Numbered from the stretch's first letter, positions 35,740 through 45,762 are shown. The stretch is 64,000 bases of DNA from Paguma larvata (GCA_030068075.1 CM057839.1:48636960-48700959), one strand, 5' to 3'. Translations and numbers: made by a program. Notes: a model not told the origin generated them from the sequence alone.

Positions 35740-36039
35740 CTCCACACCCGAAAAACAAACAACCCAGTGAAGAAATGGGCGGAAGATATGAATAGACACT
35801 TCTCCAACGGACATTCAGATGGCCAACAGACACATGAAACAATGCTCAATGTCACTCAGCATCAGGGAAATACAAATCAAAACCACACTGAGATACCACC
35901 TCACACCAGTCAGAGTAGCTAAAATGAACAAATCAGGAAACTATAGATGCTGGCGAGGATGTGGAGAAGTAGGCACCCTCCTACACTGTTGGTGGGAATG
36001 CAAACTGGTGCAGCCACTCTGGAAAACGGTGTGGAGGTT

Positions 36040-36633
36040 CCTCAAAAAAATGAAAATAGAGCTACCCTATGATCAGCAACAGCCCTGCTAGGAATCTACC
36101 CAAGAGACACAGGAATGCTGATGCATAGGAGCACGTGTACCCCAATGTTCATAGCAGCAATTTCGACAATAGCCAAATCATGGAAAGAGACCAAGTGCCC
36201 ATCAACTGACGAATGGATAAAGAAGTTATGGTACTTATATACAATGGACTACTACGTGGCAATGAGATAAAATGAAATCTGGCCATGTGTAGCCAGATGG
36301 ATGGAACTGGAGGGTATTATGTTAAGTGAAATAAGTCAGTCAGAAAAAGACAGATACCATATGTTTCCACGAATAGGTGGACTTTGTGAGACTAAGCAAA
36401 AACCAGGGGGAGGGGAAGAGGGGAAAGGAAAAAAAGACACAGAGAGGGAGGGAGATAAAACATAAGAGACTCTCAAAGACTAAGAAAAAACTGAGGGTAA
36501 GGGGGATGAGGGAGGGGGGAGAGGGGGTGATGGGCATTAAAAAGGGCACATGTTGGGATGAACACTGGGTGTTATATGTAAACCTATTTGAAAATAAACT
36601 ATTATAAAATTAAAAAAAAACGCAAAAAAAAAA
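36040..36633 (+). pseudogene. L1 ORF2 C-terminus remnant and 3' UTR in the direct arm
   Basis: After GTTCCTCAAAAAAATGAAAA the sequence follows the last ORF2 codons (CATCAACTGACGAATGGATAAAG, ATACAATGGACTACTACG, GGATGGAACTGGAGGGTATTATG) and then the 3' UTR. A 2-nt deletion near 35806 (CCAACGGAC against CCAAAGAGGAC in the other arm) puts the plus-strand frame out of register. The element ends in an A tract interrupted by ACGC. Confidence 0.85.
36402..36534 (+). repeat. G-rich polypurine tract of the L1 3' UTR (G-quadruplex-capable)
   Basis: Almost pure purine. Five G runs of at least three within 36495-36534 (GGG, GGGGG, GGG, GGGGGG, GGGGG, then GGG) are separated by one to four bases, which satisfies a G4 pattern on the L1 sense strand. 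A G-rich polypurine stretch is a known feature of mammalian L1 3' UTRs. Confidence 0.8.
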
Positions 36634-36646
36634 AAAGGTTCATATT

Positions 36647-37047
36647 GTGCCACGTATCTTAGGAAAAAGAGATTTGGCATTTTTTTCCTAGAGGAAAATA
36701 ATTTGCAAATTGTTACTTCTCATTTAAAACAATTTCCATTAACTTCACAATATCTGGTTTCTTCCCTACTTTATTGGTTGACCTGTATTTATTCTTCCAT
36801 TTCTTAAATATTTTAACCCGTGATTTTCCTTCTTCATCCCTATTCCTTCCAACATTTTTGGCATTGTCTGATTAGTTGATTGCTGGCTGATAGGACAGCC
36901 TCTTGGTTCATCCAACAAAATCATCTTCCTTTCCAACATCAGCTACCTAATCTCACAGCCACATGCTGAATAATAGGAAATATGACAGATGTTTTCCCAA
37001 TCACATGAAAGTTATTTTCCCAACCATATAAAAAAAAAAAAAAAACT
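36647..37047. other. non-genic spacer
   Basis: Continues the pre-insertion sequence downstream of the L1. No gene or repeat recognised. Confidence 0.4.
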
Positions 37048-37062
37048 GGTTGGTGTATTTTA

Positions 37063-37279
37063 AGTTGTTTTTTTTTTTTTTAATTTACTTATTTTTGAGA
37101 CAGAGAGACAGAGCATGAGTGGGGGAGGGGCAGAGAGAGAGAGACACAGAATCCGAAGCAGGCTCTAGGCTCTGAGCCGTCAGCACAGAGCCCGACGTGG
37201 GGCTCGAACTCTCAGACCGCGAGATCATGACCTGAGCCGAAGTCGGACACTCAACCGACTGAGCCACCCAGGTGCCCCG
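37063..37279 (-). mobile_element. young CAN-SINE with perfect 15-bp TSD, minus strand
   Basis: Long T run, GAGACAGAGAGACAGAGCATGAG, GAATCCGAAGCAGGCTCTAGG, CCGTCAGCACAGAGCCCGACG, GACCGCGAGATCATGACC and AACCGACTGAGCCACCCAGG. Many CpGs are retained. The 15-bp duplication GGTTGGTGTATTTTA is exact (37048-37062 and 37280-37294). Confidence 0.96.
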
Positions 37280-37294
37280 GGTTGGTGTATTTTA

Positions 37295-37773
37295 GAAAAT
37301 TGAATGAGAAAACCTTGATATCAATTGCTTGCAAAATTATTTCTATAACTTAGAGATGCAGACACATAGACATAATTTTATCTTACCCAAAGACTCTCAT
37401 TTAAAAGATTGAGAAATATGTTGCTGACATTGCAACATACACATAACTCTGCAACAGTTCCCTTATTTATAAATTTTTTAGTCTTAAAAATATAAAAAAG
37501 AGGTCATAGCATACACTTTGAATTAATGATCCATTATGCAATATAGGTACTAAGGATGAGAGATATTAGGTCAGCATAGGAGAAAGCACAGATTAGAATA
37601 AAGGCCCTCTTACAATCCTTTTTTTTTTTCCTAACATCATGTTTTAGGATAAAGATATTAAAAGTTTAAAAAATGAAAATTTGATTTTTTTCTCAAAATA
37701 TTTTTCAGTAAAATTAAGCAGAAATTTAAAAAATTTAATAAAATTCTTTAATAGCAGGCCATGTTTTACATAA
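37295..37773. other. non-genic spacer
   Basis: AT-rich with a T-run near 37619-37629. Nothing recognised. Confidence 0.4.
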
Positions 37774-37793
37774 TTTAGAACATAGAGCACATT

Positions 37794-38014
37794 GGGGCGC
37801 CTGGGTGGCTCAGTCGGTTGAGCGTCCGACTTCGGCTCAGGTCATGATCTTTCGGTCTGTGGGTTCGAGCCCCGCGTCGGGCTCTGTGCTGACAGCTCAG
37901 AGCCTGGAGCCTGCTTGGGATTCCGTGTCTCCCTCTCTCTCTGCCCCTCCCCCGCTCATGCTCTATCTCTCTCTGTCTCAAAAATAAACATAAACAAAAA
38001 TTAAAAAAAATAGT
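37794..38014 (+). mobile_element. near-consensus SINEC_Fc with perfect 18-bp TSD, plus strand
   Basis: The most consensus-like SINE in the window. Head GGGGCGCCTGGGTGGCTCAG, A-box region TGGCTCAGTCGGTTGAGCG, B box GGGTTCGAGCCCCGCG, then GACAGCTCAGAGCCTGGAGCC, the CT-rich segment and a tail with AAAAATAAACATAAAC. Nearly all CpGs are intact, and an 18-bp duplication TTTAGAACATAGAGCACA is identical on both sides (37774-37791 and 38015-38032). It is short, non-coding and moved by L1 machinery. Confidence 0.97.
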
Positions 38015-38032
38015 TTTAGAACATAGAGCACA

Positions 38033-39339
38033 AGCTCAAAATAATTTATTTTGCAGGATGCAATCAACTTAAAGCCAAAGCAAATTATTTCAGACTTAAG
38101 CCCAAGTTTTAGCTCTGTTTTATTTTTACTGATCATACATATTTTTTTTCTCTATAGTTCTTCTCATTGAAGTACAATAATGTGGAAGTATTTGGCAATT
38201 GCATACATTAGATAAAATGTATGCAAGAGAGCAACACGGTCAAGGGAATTTCTGCTTTGAAATTACTCTCTATTGTTAACAATGGGATAGAAAAATAAAA
38301 GTATATGGATACTTTCCGAAATACTCTTTCAAAATTCTAAAGCATTTGCAATGTATTAATAATGCCTTTAAAATATGCACTTCACTAAGAAAAGAAACAG
38401 TGTCTCAATAATGTTCACAACACATTTCCTAGTCCAAAATGTCATTTAAAAGACTAACTAAAAGACATGTTTAACTAATTCTGTTCTGTGCTGTTTGTAG
38501 ATAAGATGAATTATGGTAATAGATATACTTTGAATGCATGCCATTATAACAAAACTAGAACACATTTGTCATGGATAAATTAATCTCTCAAATGTTATTT
38601 ATATACATTTTGGATATTATTTGCTTCCTTTGAATGAATATATTTTTGCAGGAATGATAAAATTTTGTTTTCAACCACATACATATCCCTTCTAATGCTT
38701 TTGCACTGTTCCTGCCCTCCCTAGGTTCTAACTAGTGCTTATAAATGTCTTCATCCTTTCTCCTCCATCACTGAAATTAATATGTGCAATACCTAATTCC
38801 TTCCAAGTCTCGCTGTCTCCTCTTAGAATGATGAAGAGCTAATGTACTACCTAATTCAAGAGAGAGTAACAGGGAAAGACGTAAGTGAAGAAGTCCCAGA
38901 GTTGGTATTAAAATGGATATCTTTCTGGTAACAGAGTCCCTACCATGATAGACTAATTTCAACCCAGGAAGCTAATAGTATGAATATTTGAATACATTGT
39001 TGCATGAAGTATTACAAGGAAATGCTCATGATAACATTATACAGGGTCAGCTTCACCAGGTGGAGATTGCTAATATATTCTTCACATCTTAATAAATATA
39101 TAACATATAAACCAGAATGCTAAACTCCCTTCCCTTTTATTTTCTTCCATAATAACTGACTGACAGAATGCTAGCCTTAGATTGCTTTCCTCTATGTATC
39201 ATCTTTACACCTGTTCTCTAAACTGCAATAATTTAGGGCACCACTGGATAGATGTGTAACAGTATAAACTCATGATCACCACTATCAACTGATAATTCCA
39301 ATAAATTTCTATTGTCATCCTTTCTACCTCTTGCAATCA
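38033..39339. other. 1.3 kb without confidently recognised features
   Basis: The 38690-38830 portion (CACTGTTCCTGCCCTCCC.. TCCAAGTCTCGCTGTCTCC) could be decayed L2 but is not convincing. No gene seen. Confidence 0.35.
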
Positions 39340-39860
39340 CTATTTCAAACCAACTCTGAAATCCTGTCCCTTCTGCCCTTAGTTAGTTCACTCACAAGTG
39401 GTGTCTATTTCACAGAGAAAAAAGAAGCTATAATACAGAACTTACATCAACACCTACACACTGAATTGAGAAAACTATCTATCTTTGGACCTATCTTTTT
39501 TGTCTTCCTTTTTTCAATACAGGCTCTGATGACCCACCTTTTAACTCTCCCACACAGCCAACTGTTTATGAGAGTTCTTCTATTTTGTGGTATTTATATA
39601 CTCGACATCTATTCATTCTTCAATACACAGAAATCAGAATTGCCTATCCTCCTGACTGCACTAAAATCCTTATAGATGGAATATTGAGTCATACCCCCTA
39701 AACACAATGGACATTTCTCAGTCCTTTACCACATTAGCATTAAGCATATTCGTGAGAATCTCACCTCAGTTAACTTCCTTAACCACACATTATATCATTC
39801 TTTTCCTTTTATCTTACAGGCATCCTTTTGTGTCCTACAGTTGTTACTTTTTCCCCTTCT
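39340..39860 (+). mobile_element. possible L2/CR1-type LINE RT remnant, plus strand
   Basis: CAATGGACATTTCTCAGTCCTTTACCACATTAGCATTAAGCATATTCG, then CTTCCTTAACCAC, resembles the L2-clade reverse-transcriptase stretch usually reading AATGGACACTTTTCAGTCCTCATCTTACTTGACCTCTCAGCAGCATTTG. A 114-codon frame at 39331-39675 is upstream of this and shows no domain. Very diverged. Confidence 0.38.
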
Positions 39861-39965
39861 AATTGGTCACCTCTGTGGAATCCGACATTGTGGAACATAC
39901 AAGTAAAAGGCAGGTGACTTTGAATTCTAGGATGGACCTGAGTGTCACATGTTAGGCAGATTATT

Positions 39966-40182
39966 TTAATTTTTTAAATGTTTATTGATGAGAGAAAGAG
40001 AGAGAGAGAGAGAAAGAGAGTGATATGGGGAGAGGAAGAAATAGGGAGATACTGAATCCACAGCAGGCTTCAGGCTCTGAGCTGTCAGCACAAAGCCTGA
40101 TGCAGGGCATGAACGCATGAACCATGAGATCGTGACCTAAGCCAAAGACAATTCTTAACTGACTGAGCCACCCAGGCACCCC
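39966..40182 (-). mobile_element. CAN-SINE, minus strand
   Basis: T-rich tail, expanded GAGAGAGAGAGAGAGAAAGAG block, GCAGGCTTCAGGCTCTGAGC, GAGATCGTGACCTAAGCC and terminal GAGCCACCCAGGCACCCC. Target-site repeats are not clear. Confidence 0.94.
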
Positions 40183-41089
40183 TACATGCTACCAAGATTT
40201 TAATAAGAGTATATAAGGGACCAATGGATTTAATGACTAGAAGGTCAGTGTGAACTCGGAGTTTCAGTGGAATGTTAAGGTCAAAAACAAATTATTTCTG
40301 AGTAGAGAAAAGAGACGCTGGATATTGAACTCTACTAATTACCTTCTTGACCATCGCAAGGATTCTGAAAACCTAAAGTTTTATGACCCCTTTGTGAAAT
40401 AATATTAAAATCATTCATCACTATGGGTCATCATTTAAACTATCAGAATAAATCTGTAACCATCAGACCAAAAAAAAAAAAAAAAAAAAGGTTTACAAAC
40501 TAAGACACTTTTTATAGTGAAAAATAAACCGCCTTTAGATAATTTGCTAAGACAACACGTGTAAACCAGGAATGACAAGGACAGTCAGGGATGGGATTAA
40601 TAGTCACCAAATTTACTGGGCCTTGTATGATCTCACTCCTTTCTGCTTTAATTTCATGTCACTCTTTTTCAGACTTTTTCTAAACTCTAATCTTATTAGC
40701 TCTCTAATGATTCCTGTAAAGTTTTATAACCTTAATAAGGCCTTCAGAAATGATCCTCCTGATGTAACCAATTTTTCTCCTCCTCCTCTCTTTCATTTTG
40801 AAAATTCGTTATTATTTGTGAGACTTCCATGTTCTGAAAATTAGAATTTATGGATTGAAAAAAGGTTGAAAAGTTGTTCCCAGATTGGCATCTAAAAGAG
40901 AATTTGGATTGTTACAAATGAGGGAGGATGAATATTTTTATGTAGTGAGGATAATTGTTGGTCAAATGAGAACACATGATTCCCTGATCTCTTAGAGGCA
41001 TATAGAGATGACCCTTCTCTAATTATTCACATTATGCTGGAGTTCTCTTAATTGTCAGGAAAATGAGAAGAGAATCAAAGCATATAACT
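40183..41089. other. non-genic sequence with an isolated A20 tract
   Basis: No gene recognised. AATAAA at 40447-40452 lies 17 nt before an uninterrupted A20 tract (40470-40489), which is considered separately as a possible retrocopy 3' end. Confidence 0.4.
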
Positions 41090-41453
41090 CCAAAATGTCA
41101 ACCAAACAAACAAAGGCACTAAGAGAGGAAAGGAAGGAAGAAACAAAAAAACTATAGGACATGCAGAAGACAACAAAATGGCAATAGTAACTTCTTCCTT
41201 ATGAGTAGTTACTTTAAATATAAGTGTATTAAATTCTCCAGTCAAGACATAGAATGGGTAAATGAATGAAATGACAGATTCCAAATATGAGGAAACTTGT
41301 CCAAAAAAAGATTCGCTTGAGATTTAAGGACATAAGGTGAAAAATGAAAGGATACAAAAAAAATTCCATGAAAATGGGAACCAAAAGAAAGCAAAATTGG
41401 CTATACTAACATCACTCTAAGATAGACTTTAAATAAAAACCTTGAAGAAGTCA

Positions 41454-41633
41454 GGGGACTGAGTGGCTCAGTTGTAAAGCATCTGACTCTTGATTTTGGC
41501 TCAGGTCATGATCTCACAGTTATGAGACTGAGCCCTGTGTGGGGCTCTGTGTCGGTTTGGAGTCTGCTCATGACCCTCCACCCCTTCCCTGTTTTCTTTC
41601 TCTCTCTCTTTCCAAAAAAAAAAAAAAAAAAAA
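41454..41633 (+). mobile_element. CAN-SINE (older subfamily) nested in L1, plus strand
   Basis: GGGGACTGAGTGGCTCAG head, GCTCAGGTCATGATCTCACAG, GAGACTGAGCCCTGTGTGGGG, a shortened CT segment and a pure A20 tail. It lacks the GACAGCTCAGAGCC block. It separates L1 endonuclease-region sequence on either side, so it is younger than that L1. Confidence 0.93.
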
Positions 41634-42785
41634 GTGTCAAAGAAGGACATTATTTAATGATAAAAGGATCAGTTCACCAAGAAAATATAATAATTATAAA
41701 TATTTATGCACCAAATCACAGAGCTAGTAAATACATGAAACAAACTTTAATAGAATTGAAGGAAGAAGTAGACAGCAACAAAATAATAATAGGATATATC
41801 AATACTCCACTTTCAGTAATAAAGAGAACAACCAGAGAGAACATGAGTAAGGAAATAAGACTTGACCAAAACTATAGACCATTTGGAACTAACAAACTTA
41901 TACAGAATCCTCCATCAACTGACAGCAGAATATACATTCTTCTCAAGTGCACAAGGAACATTCTGCAGGATAGACATAACATTAAGTCACAAAACAAGTC
42001 GTAACAAAATCAAGAAGATTGAAATCACAGAAAATATCTTTTCTGATTACAGTGGAATGAAAATAGAAATGAATAGCACAAGGAAAACTGGAAAAACCAT
42101 AAATATGTGAAAGGTAAACACACTGTTTAACAATCAGTGGGTAAGAGAAGTCACAATGTTTATAATTATACCAATGGCAGAGAATACAGAGCACAGAAAT
42201 TAGCCCACATATAACTGGCCAAATGATCTTTGACAACATGCCAAGGACACAGAATAGGGAAAGGGTAGTTTCTTTAACAATCTGTGATAGGAAAACTGGA
42301 TATCCACATGCAAAAGAACAAAGTTGGAATCTTATTTTGCATGATATATAAATATTAATTCCAAGTGGATTAAAGATCTGAATGTAAGACCTAAAACAAT
42401 AAAATTCCTAGAAGAAAAAAAATAGAAGAAATGCTTTGTGGCATTAGAATTGGGAATTAGTTTTTGAAAAGACACCACAAGATCAGGTATAAACCAAAAA
42501 TAAGCAAATGGGGCTGCATCAAACTTAAAATTTTTGTCCACCAAAGCACACAATCAATAGAGCGAAATGGCAACATATGTAATAGGGCAAAATATTTGTA
42601 AATCACACACCTAATAAGTTTGTTAATATCTAGAATAGATAAAAAGACTTCCACAACTCAACAATAAAAAGTCAAATGGCCAAATTAGTAAGTGGGCAAC
42701 TACTTGAATAGACATTTCTCTAAAGACTATTTACTAATACCAACAAGGATATGAAAAGATGCTCACCATCTTGAAATGCAAATCA

Positions 42786-42982
42786 GGGGCACCTGGGTGG
42801 CTTAGTTGGTTAAGCATCTCACTCTTGATTTCAGCTCGGGTCATGATCTCACAGTTCCTGGGATTGAGCCCCACATTGGATTCTGCACTAACAGTGTGGA
42901 GCCTCCTTGGATTTCTTTCTCCATCTTCTCCTCTCTCTCTTTCATAATAAACAAAAATAATTAAACTTAAAAAAATGAAAAG
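42786..42982 (+). mobile_element. CAN-SINE nested in L1, plus strand
   Basis: GGGGCACCTGGGTGGCTTAG head, GCTCGGGTCATGATCTCACAG, GGGATTGAGCCCCACATTGG, CT tract and AAACAAAAATAATTAAAC tail. The host L1 segment TGCAAATCA is duplicated on both sides (42777-42785 and 42983-42991), giving a clear insertion signature inside the older L1. Confidence 0.95.
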
Positions 42983-43032
42983 TGCAAATCAAAACCGCAA
43001 GACACCACTGCATACCCATCGGGATGGATTAA

Positions 43033-43055
43033 CCCCCCCCACACACACACACACA
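43033..43055 (+). repeat. C8 run plus (AC)n microsatellite in L1
   Basis: CCCCCCCC followed by ACACACACACACACA. Confidence 0.8.
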
Positions 43056-43739
43056 AAGAGAGAGAAATAGAGGTAAAAATGCATAGAAGTGAAATGTCTA
43101 TGCATGACTGGTACAATTATAAAAGTGGTGCAACCAGTACAAAAACAATATGGAAATTTCTCAAAATATTAAAAATAGAACTAGTCTATGGTCCAGAAAT
43201 TCCATTTATGGATGTGTATCCTAACTAACTGAAACTACAACTTAAAGACATATTTTCACAGTCATCTTCATAACAGCACTATTTAAAATAGCCAAGAACC
43301 ACAAACAACCCAAATGTCCACCACAGACAATATTACAGTGGGTAAATACATAAACAATATGTGGTATAGACATACAATGAACTATTATTCAGCCTTGAAA
43401 AGGAAGGAAATTGTGACCTGTGCTATATCATAGATAAATCTTGAGGACATTATGTAAGTGAAATAAGTCATAAAAAGACAAATACTGTATGATCCTACTT
43501 GTATGAAGCACTGAAAGTAGTTTTTATCATAGAGATGATAAACATAATGATGATAAAGGGAGAGGAAGAGAACGTTTTAATGAGTACAGAATTTTGGGTT
43601 TGCAAGATGAAAAAGTTAAAGAGATCTGTTTGACAACTATGAATATATTTAACACTACCCTTAAAAATGGTTAAGATGGTACATTGCATCATTTTTTACA
43701 ACAACAACTATTATTACCATGATACAACAGGAATAATGT

Positions 43740-44800
43740 TGGAGAGGCAGCCCTGGCATGACCTCCTTTCTGTCTTCAGGAATGTCCAATCATGCAGTGG
43801 GCCTGGAACCTTCCCCTGAACGGAAGGTAGGTGCTGAACAGCTGCTTGACCCTGGATTCTTTATTATTAGAGAGAAACTTTTCCTAGAGAGAACTCTGGG
43901 AAATTCTTTGTATTTCTTTAAGTGATATACGTGTATATCTGCCTTCTTCCGCCCACGACCTTCTGCCACATCCTGGGAAGGGAAAGAGGCATTCACCTGC
44001 AGCATTAGAAGGGCGTGTGTGTCCATCACTCTATGCCTATGTAGGTTACTGGGAGGGAGCCTCTATGGGAAACCCTCACACACTACAGCCCCCGGTCTTG
44101 GTGTGTTTTTTCTTCTTTCTATTTGTAAAGCATATTCCAAACAGTACCTTGTGTGTTGTCTTCCTTGGCCACTCCTAACTCATAGAAGACACAGTGGGCT
44201 GATGTCTGTGAGTTCCTACTTCTGGTGGTTGGCATTGTGACTTTTATAGTCTTCCATTTGGTTGGAATCCTCACTTGGAATGGTAAATGGATATTTTTAC
44301 TGAACAAATAAGATATTGTATATTGTGGCATCTCAGATATCCCTTTAAGAGAATCTACTAAAGAGGCCATAGGTGATTGGCAGGCTCCAGATGCTGAACC
44401 TTTTACTCTACCTTGAAGTTCAAACCAGACCACACTTCCTCCAGGCTTCTCCCACTGAGAATGGGAGCACAGCATCTCTCATTCAGTGACTGAACACAGC
44501 AGTATTACTAGAACTAGCACATTTGCTGCTGACTCCACATTTCTCTAATAAGCTGTTTTGATGTGGGAATCTCCATCATTCAGGCAAAAATTTTCTCAGA
44601 ACTCCATGAGTTCCAAGGTTCTTCCCATGGAATTCTTTCTTCCCTCCCTTCTTTCACAACAGGCATACAAACATCATTATCTAACACCCTTCTTGCAGAC
44701 TCCTTCTCTGTCTCTATATATTATTCTCAGACATTTTCCCAAATAAATATCTTCAATTTCAATTCTGTTTTACCCCATGGTTGTTTGATGACTCAAGACT
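43740..44800. other. unclassified, less AT-rich block, possibly an ancient LTR/ERV-derived repeat
   Basis: Base composition rises in GC relative to neighbours (for example ATCCTGGGAAGGGAAAGAGG, CTACAGCCCCCGGTC, CTTCCTCCAGGCTTCTCCC). Near the end, CCAAATAAATATCTTCAATTTC carries an AATAAA signal as in LTR ends. Short frames on both strands (44119-44475 minus, 44563-44820 plus) have no recognised domain. I cannot name a family. A decayed LTR or unique DNA are both possible. Confidence 0.3.
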
Positions 44801-45682
44801 TTAGAGAATTTTTGCTATAAAAATGAACAAAATTATGAAGTAGAAACTGAAAAAGTTTTGAAAGGGAAGGCTAATGTGGGGAATTATAGTGTTTTTATGT
44901 CAATGAAAATAATACATGAGAGAAAGGAAAATACATCAATGAAATAATACATTAGAGACAGGAAAATATTCATGAGGTAAGATTGAAAGGAGATAAATTT
45001 TGGAGTGGTATATTTGAGCACACCAGTGGGGACGAGGAATTAGCATCAATAGCAACACAGTCTGAAATAGTTCATAGTATCACAGAGAGCAGAAAACATG
45101 AACATTAATGCTATTGATTTTGTAAAGAGGATAGTAGTAGCTTATAGACTCTCATTATATCTATTTTCTCATTTAGCATAAAGATGCATATTCATGTGTT
45201 GAAGGTTTGATTAAGAAGGAAAACATCAATAAAGGATATGCTGATTTGGGGGAGACTTACTGGCATAGAGAAATATAGTATAATTGTTTCTTAGCACTAT
45301 GGACCCATTTATATATTAGTGACCATTAATTTGAAATGACATTCCGAACATTACAGTTTTGTATTTCTCTTTCCAGATTTCGCTTCCTAGTTGCAGGAAC
45401 AGAGTGTTCAATGAGTCAAATTAAGTCAGGTCTGGGATTTTACCAAGTGAGCAGTATAATTGTGATAAAGGGTCCATGCAAAAGATTTGTCTAACAATAG
45501 AAAATCATGATGGTGTATGGATATAAGGGAAAAAGCAAGATATGGCCATGAGAGAGCAACTGAAATGGGGTAGGAAGATGTGATCATTGGAAGAACGAAA
45601 TCCCGGGAAATGAGAGATTGTATGAGTCTGTAGATATTTGTAACAAAATAGTTTTGAGGTGATATAGTATCTTTTTATGAGT
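44801..45682. other. non-genic sequence, nothing recognised
   Basis: AT-rich, no gene or repeat recognised. Confidence 0.4.
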
Positions 45683-45762
45683 TTCAAATTTGATAGAGGT
45701 ATTAATGGAGGAAGATGACATCATATTCTTCCTCCATTAGTAAGTACCTCCACCAAATTTGA
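45683..45762. repeat. imperfect inverted repeat (hairpin), arms about 33-37 bp
   Basis: Left arm TTTCAAATTTGATAGAGGTA + TTAATGGAGGAAGA (45682-45715). Right arm 45727-45762 is its complement: TCTTCCTCCATTA, then a 4-nt insertion, TACCTCCACCAAATTTGA. Only two mismatches and one 4-nt bulge are seen, with a loop of about 10 nt (GACATCATAT region). The length and shape are pre-miRNA-like on either strand. It could equally be a recent local inverted duplication or a tiny DNA-transposon remnant. No terminal duplication was recognised. Confidence 0.8.

Larger units (their letters stand above)
34462..36646 (+). mobile_element. 5'-inverted (twin-primed) L1 with 13-bp TSDs
   Basis: One L1 insertion flanked by an exact 13-bp duplication AAAGGTTCATATT (34462-34474 and 36634-36646). 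The 3' arm (about 35740-36633) is in plus orientation: ORF2 C-terminus including [19 protein letters not shown], then a G-rich 3' UTR and an A-rich tail. The 5' arm (about 34478-35739) is inverted and holds earlier ORF2 sequence. The junction near 35738 shows three shared bases (AAA). The arms are not consecutive pieces of L1: about 300 bp of ORF2 is present in both (34478-34791 on minus and 35738-36043 on plus), with roughly 13 substitutions and two short indels between them. Confidence 0.93.
41090..43715 (+). mobile_element. old L1 with large internal deletion, interrupted by two SINEs
   Basis: L1 sequence runs from the ORF1/ORF2 spacer (CAAAATGGCAATAGTAAC) through the endonuclease domain: ATTCCATGAAAATGGGAACC, ACATTATTTAATGATAAAAGG and frame HQENIIIINIYAPNHRASKYM. 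It then jumps near 42150-42170 from an AACAATCAGTGGGTAAGAGAAG stretch to CCAATGGCAGAGAATACAGAGC, skipping the reverse-transcriptase core. From there it continues through the C-terminal region and 3' UTR to about 43715. A (CA)n block sits at 43033-43055. Stops and frameshifts are common. Confidence 0.85.

Noticed and set aside
34726..35814. 362-codon minus-strand ORF as a gene
   Set aside because: The body is L1 ORF2 C-terminal half. The first 25 codons are antisense to the other arm of the same insertion and the end is frameshifted.
35819..36091. 90-codon plus-strand ORF as a small protein gene
   Set aside because: It is the L1 ORF2 Cys-rich C-terminus ([16 protein letters not shown]) in the direct arm of the twin-primed insertion.
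37794..38014. functional tRNA-Lys gene
   Set aside because: It resembles tRNA-Lys only in A- and B-box regions, lacks a foldable complete cloverleaf and has a SINE body and A-rich tail.
41522..42004. 160-codon plus-strand ORF as a gene
   Set aside because: It begins inside a SINE, crosses its A tail and continues into the L1 endonuclease region (IINIYAPNHRA).
43740..44800. processed pseudogene or host gene exon in the GC-richer block
   Set aside because: Frames on both strands are short and unrelated to each other, with no recognisable protein. Left as unclassified.
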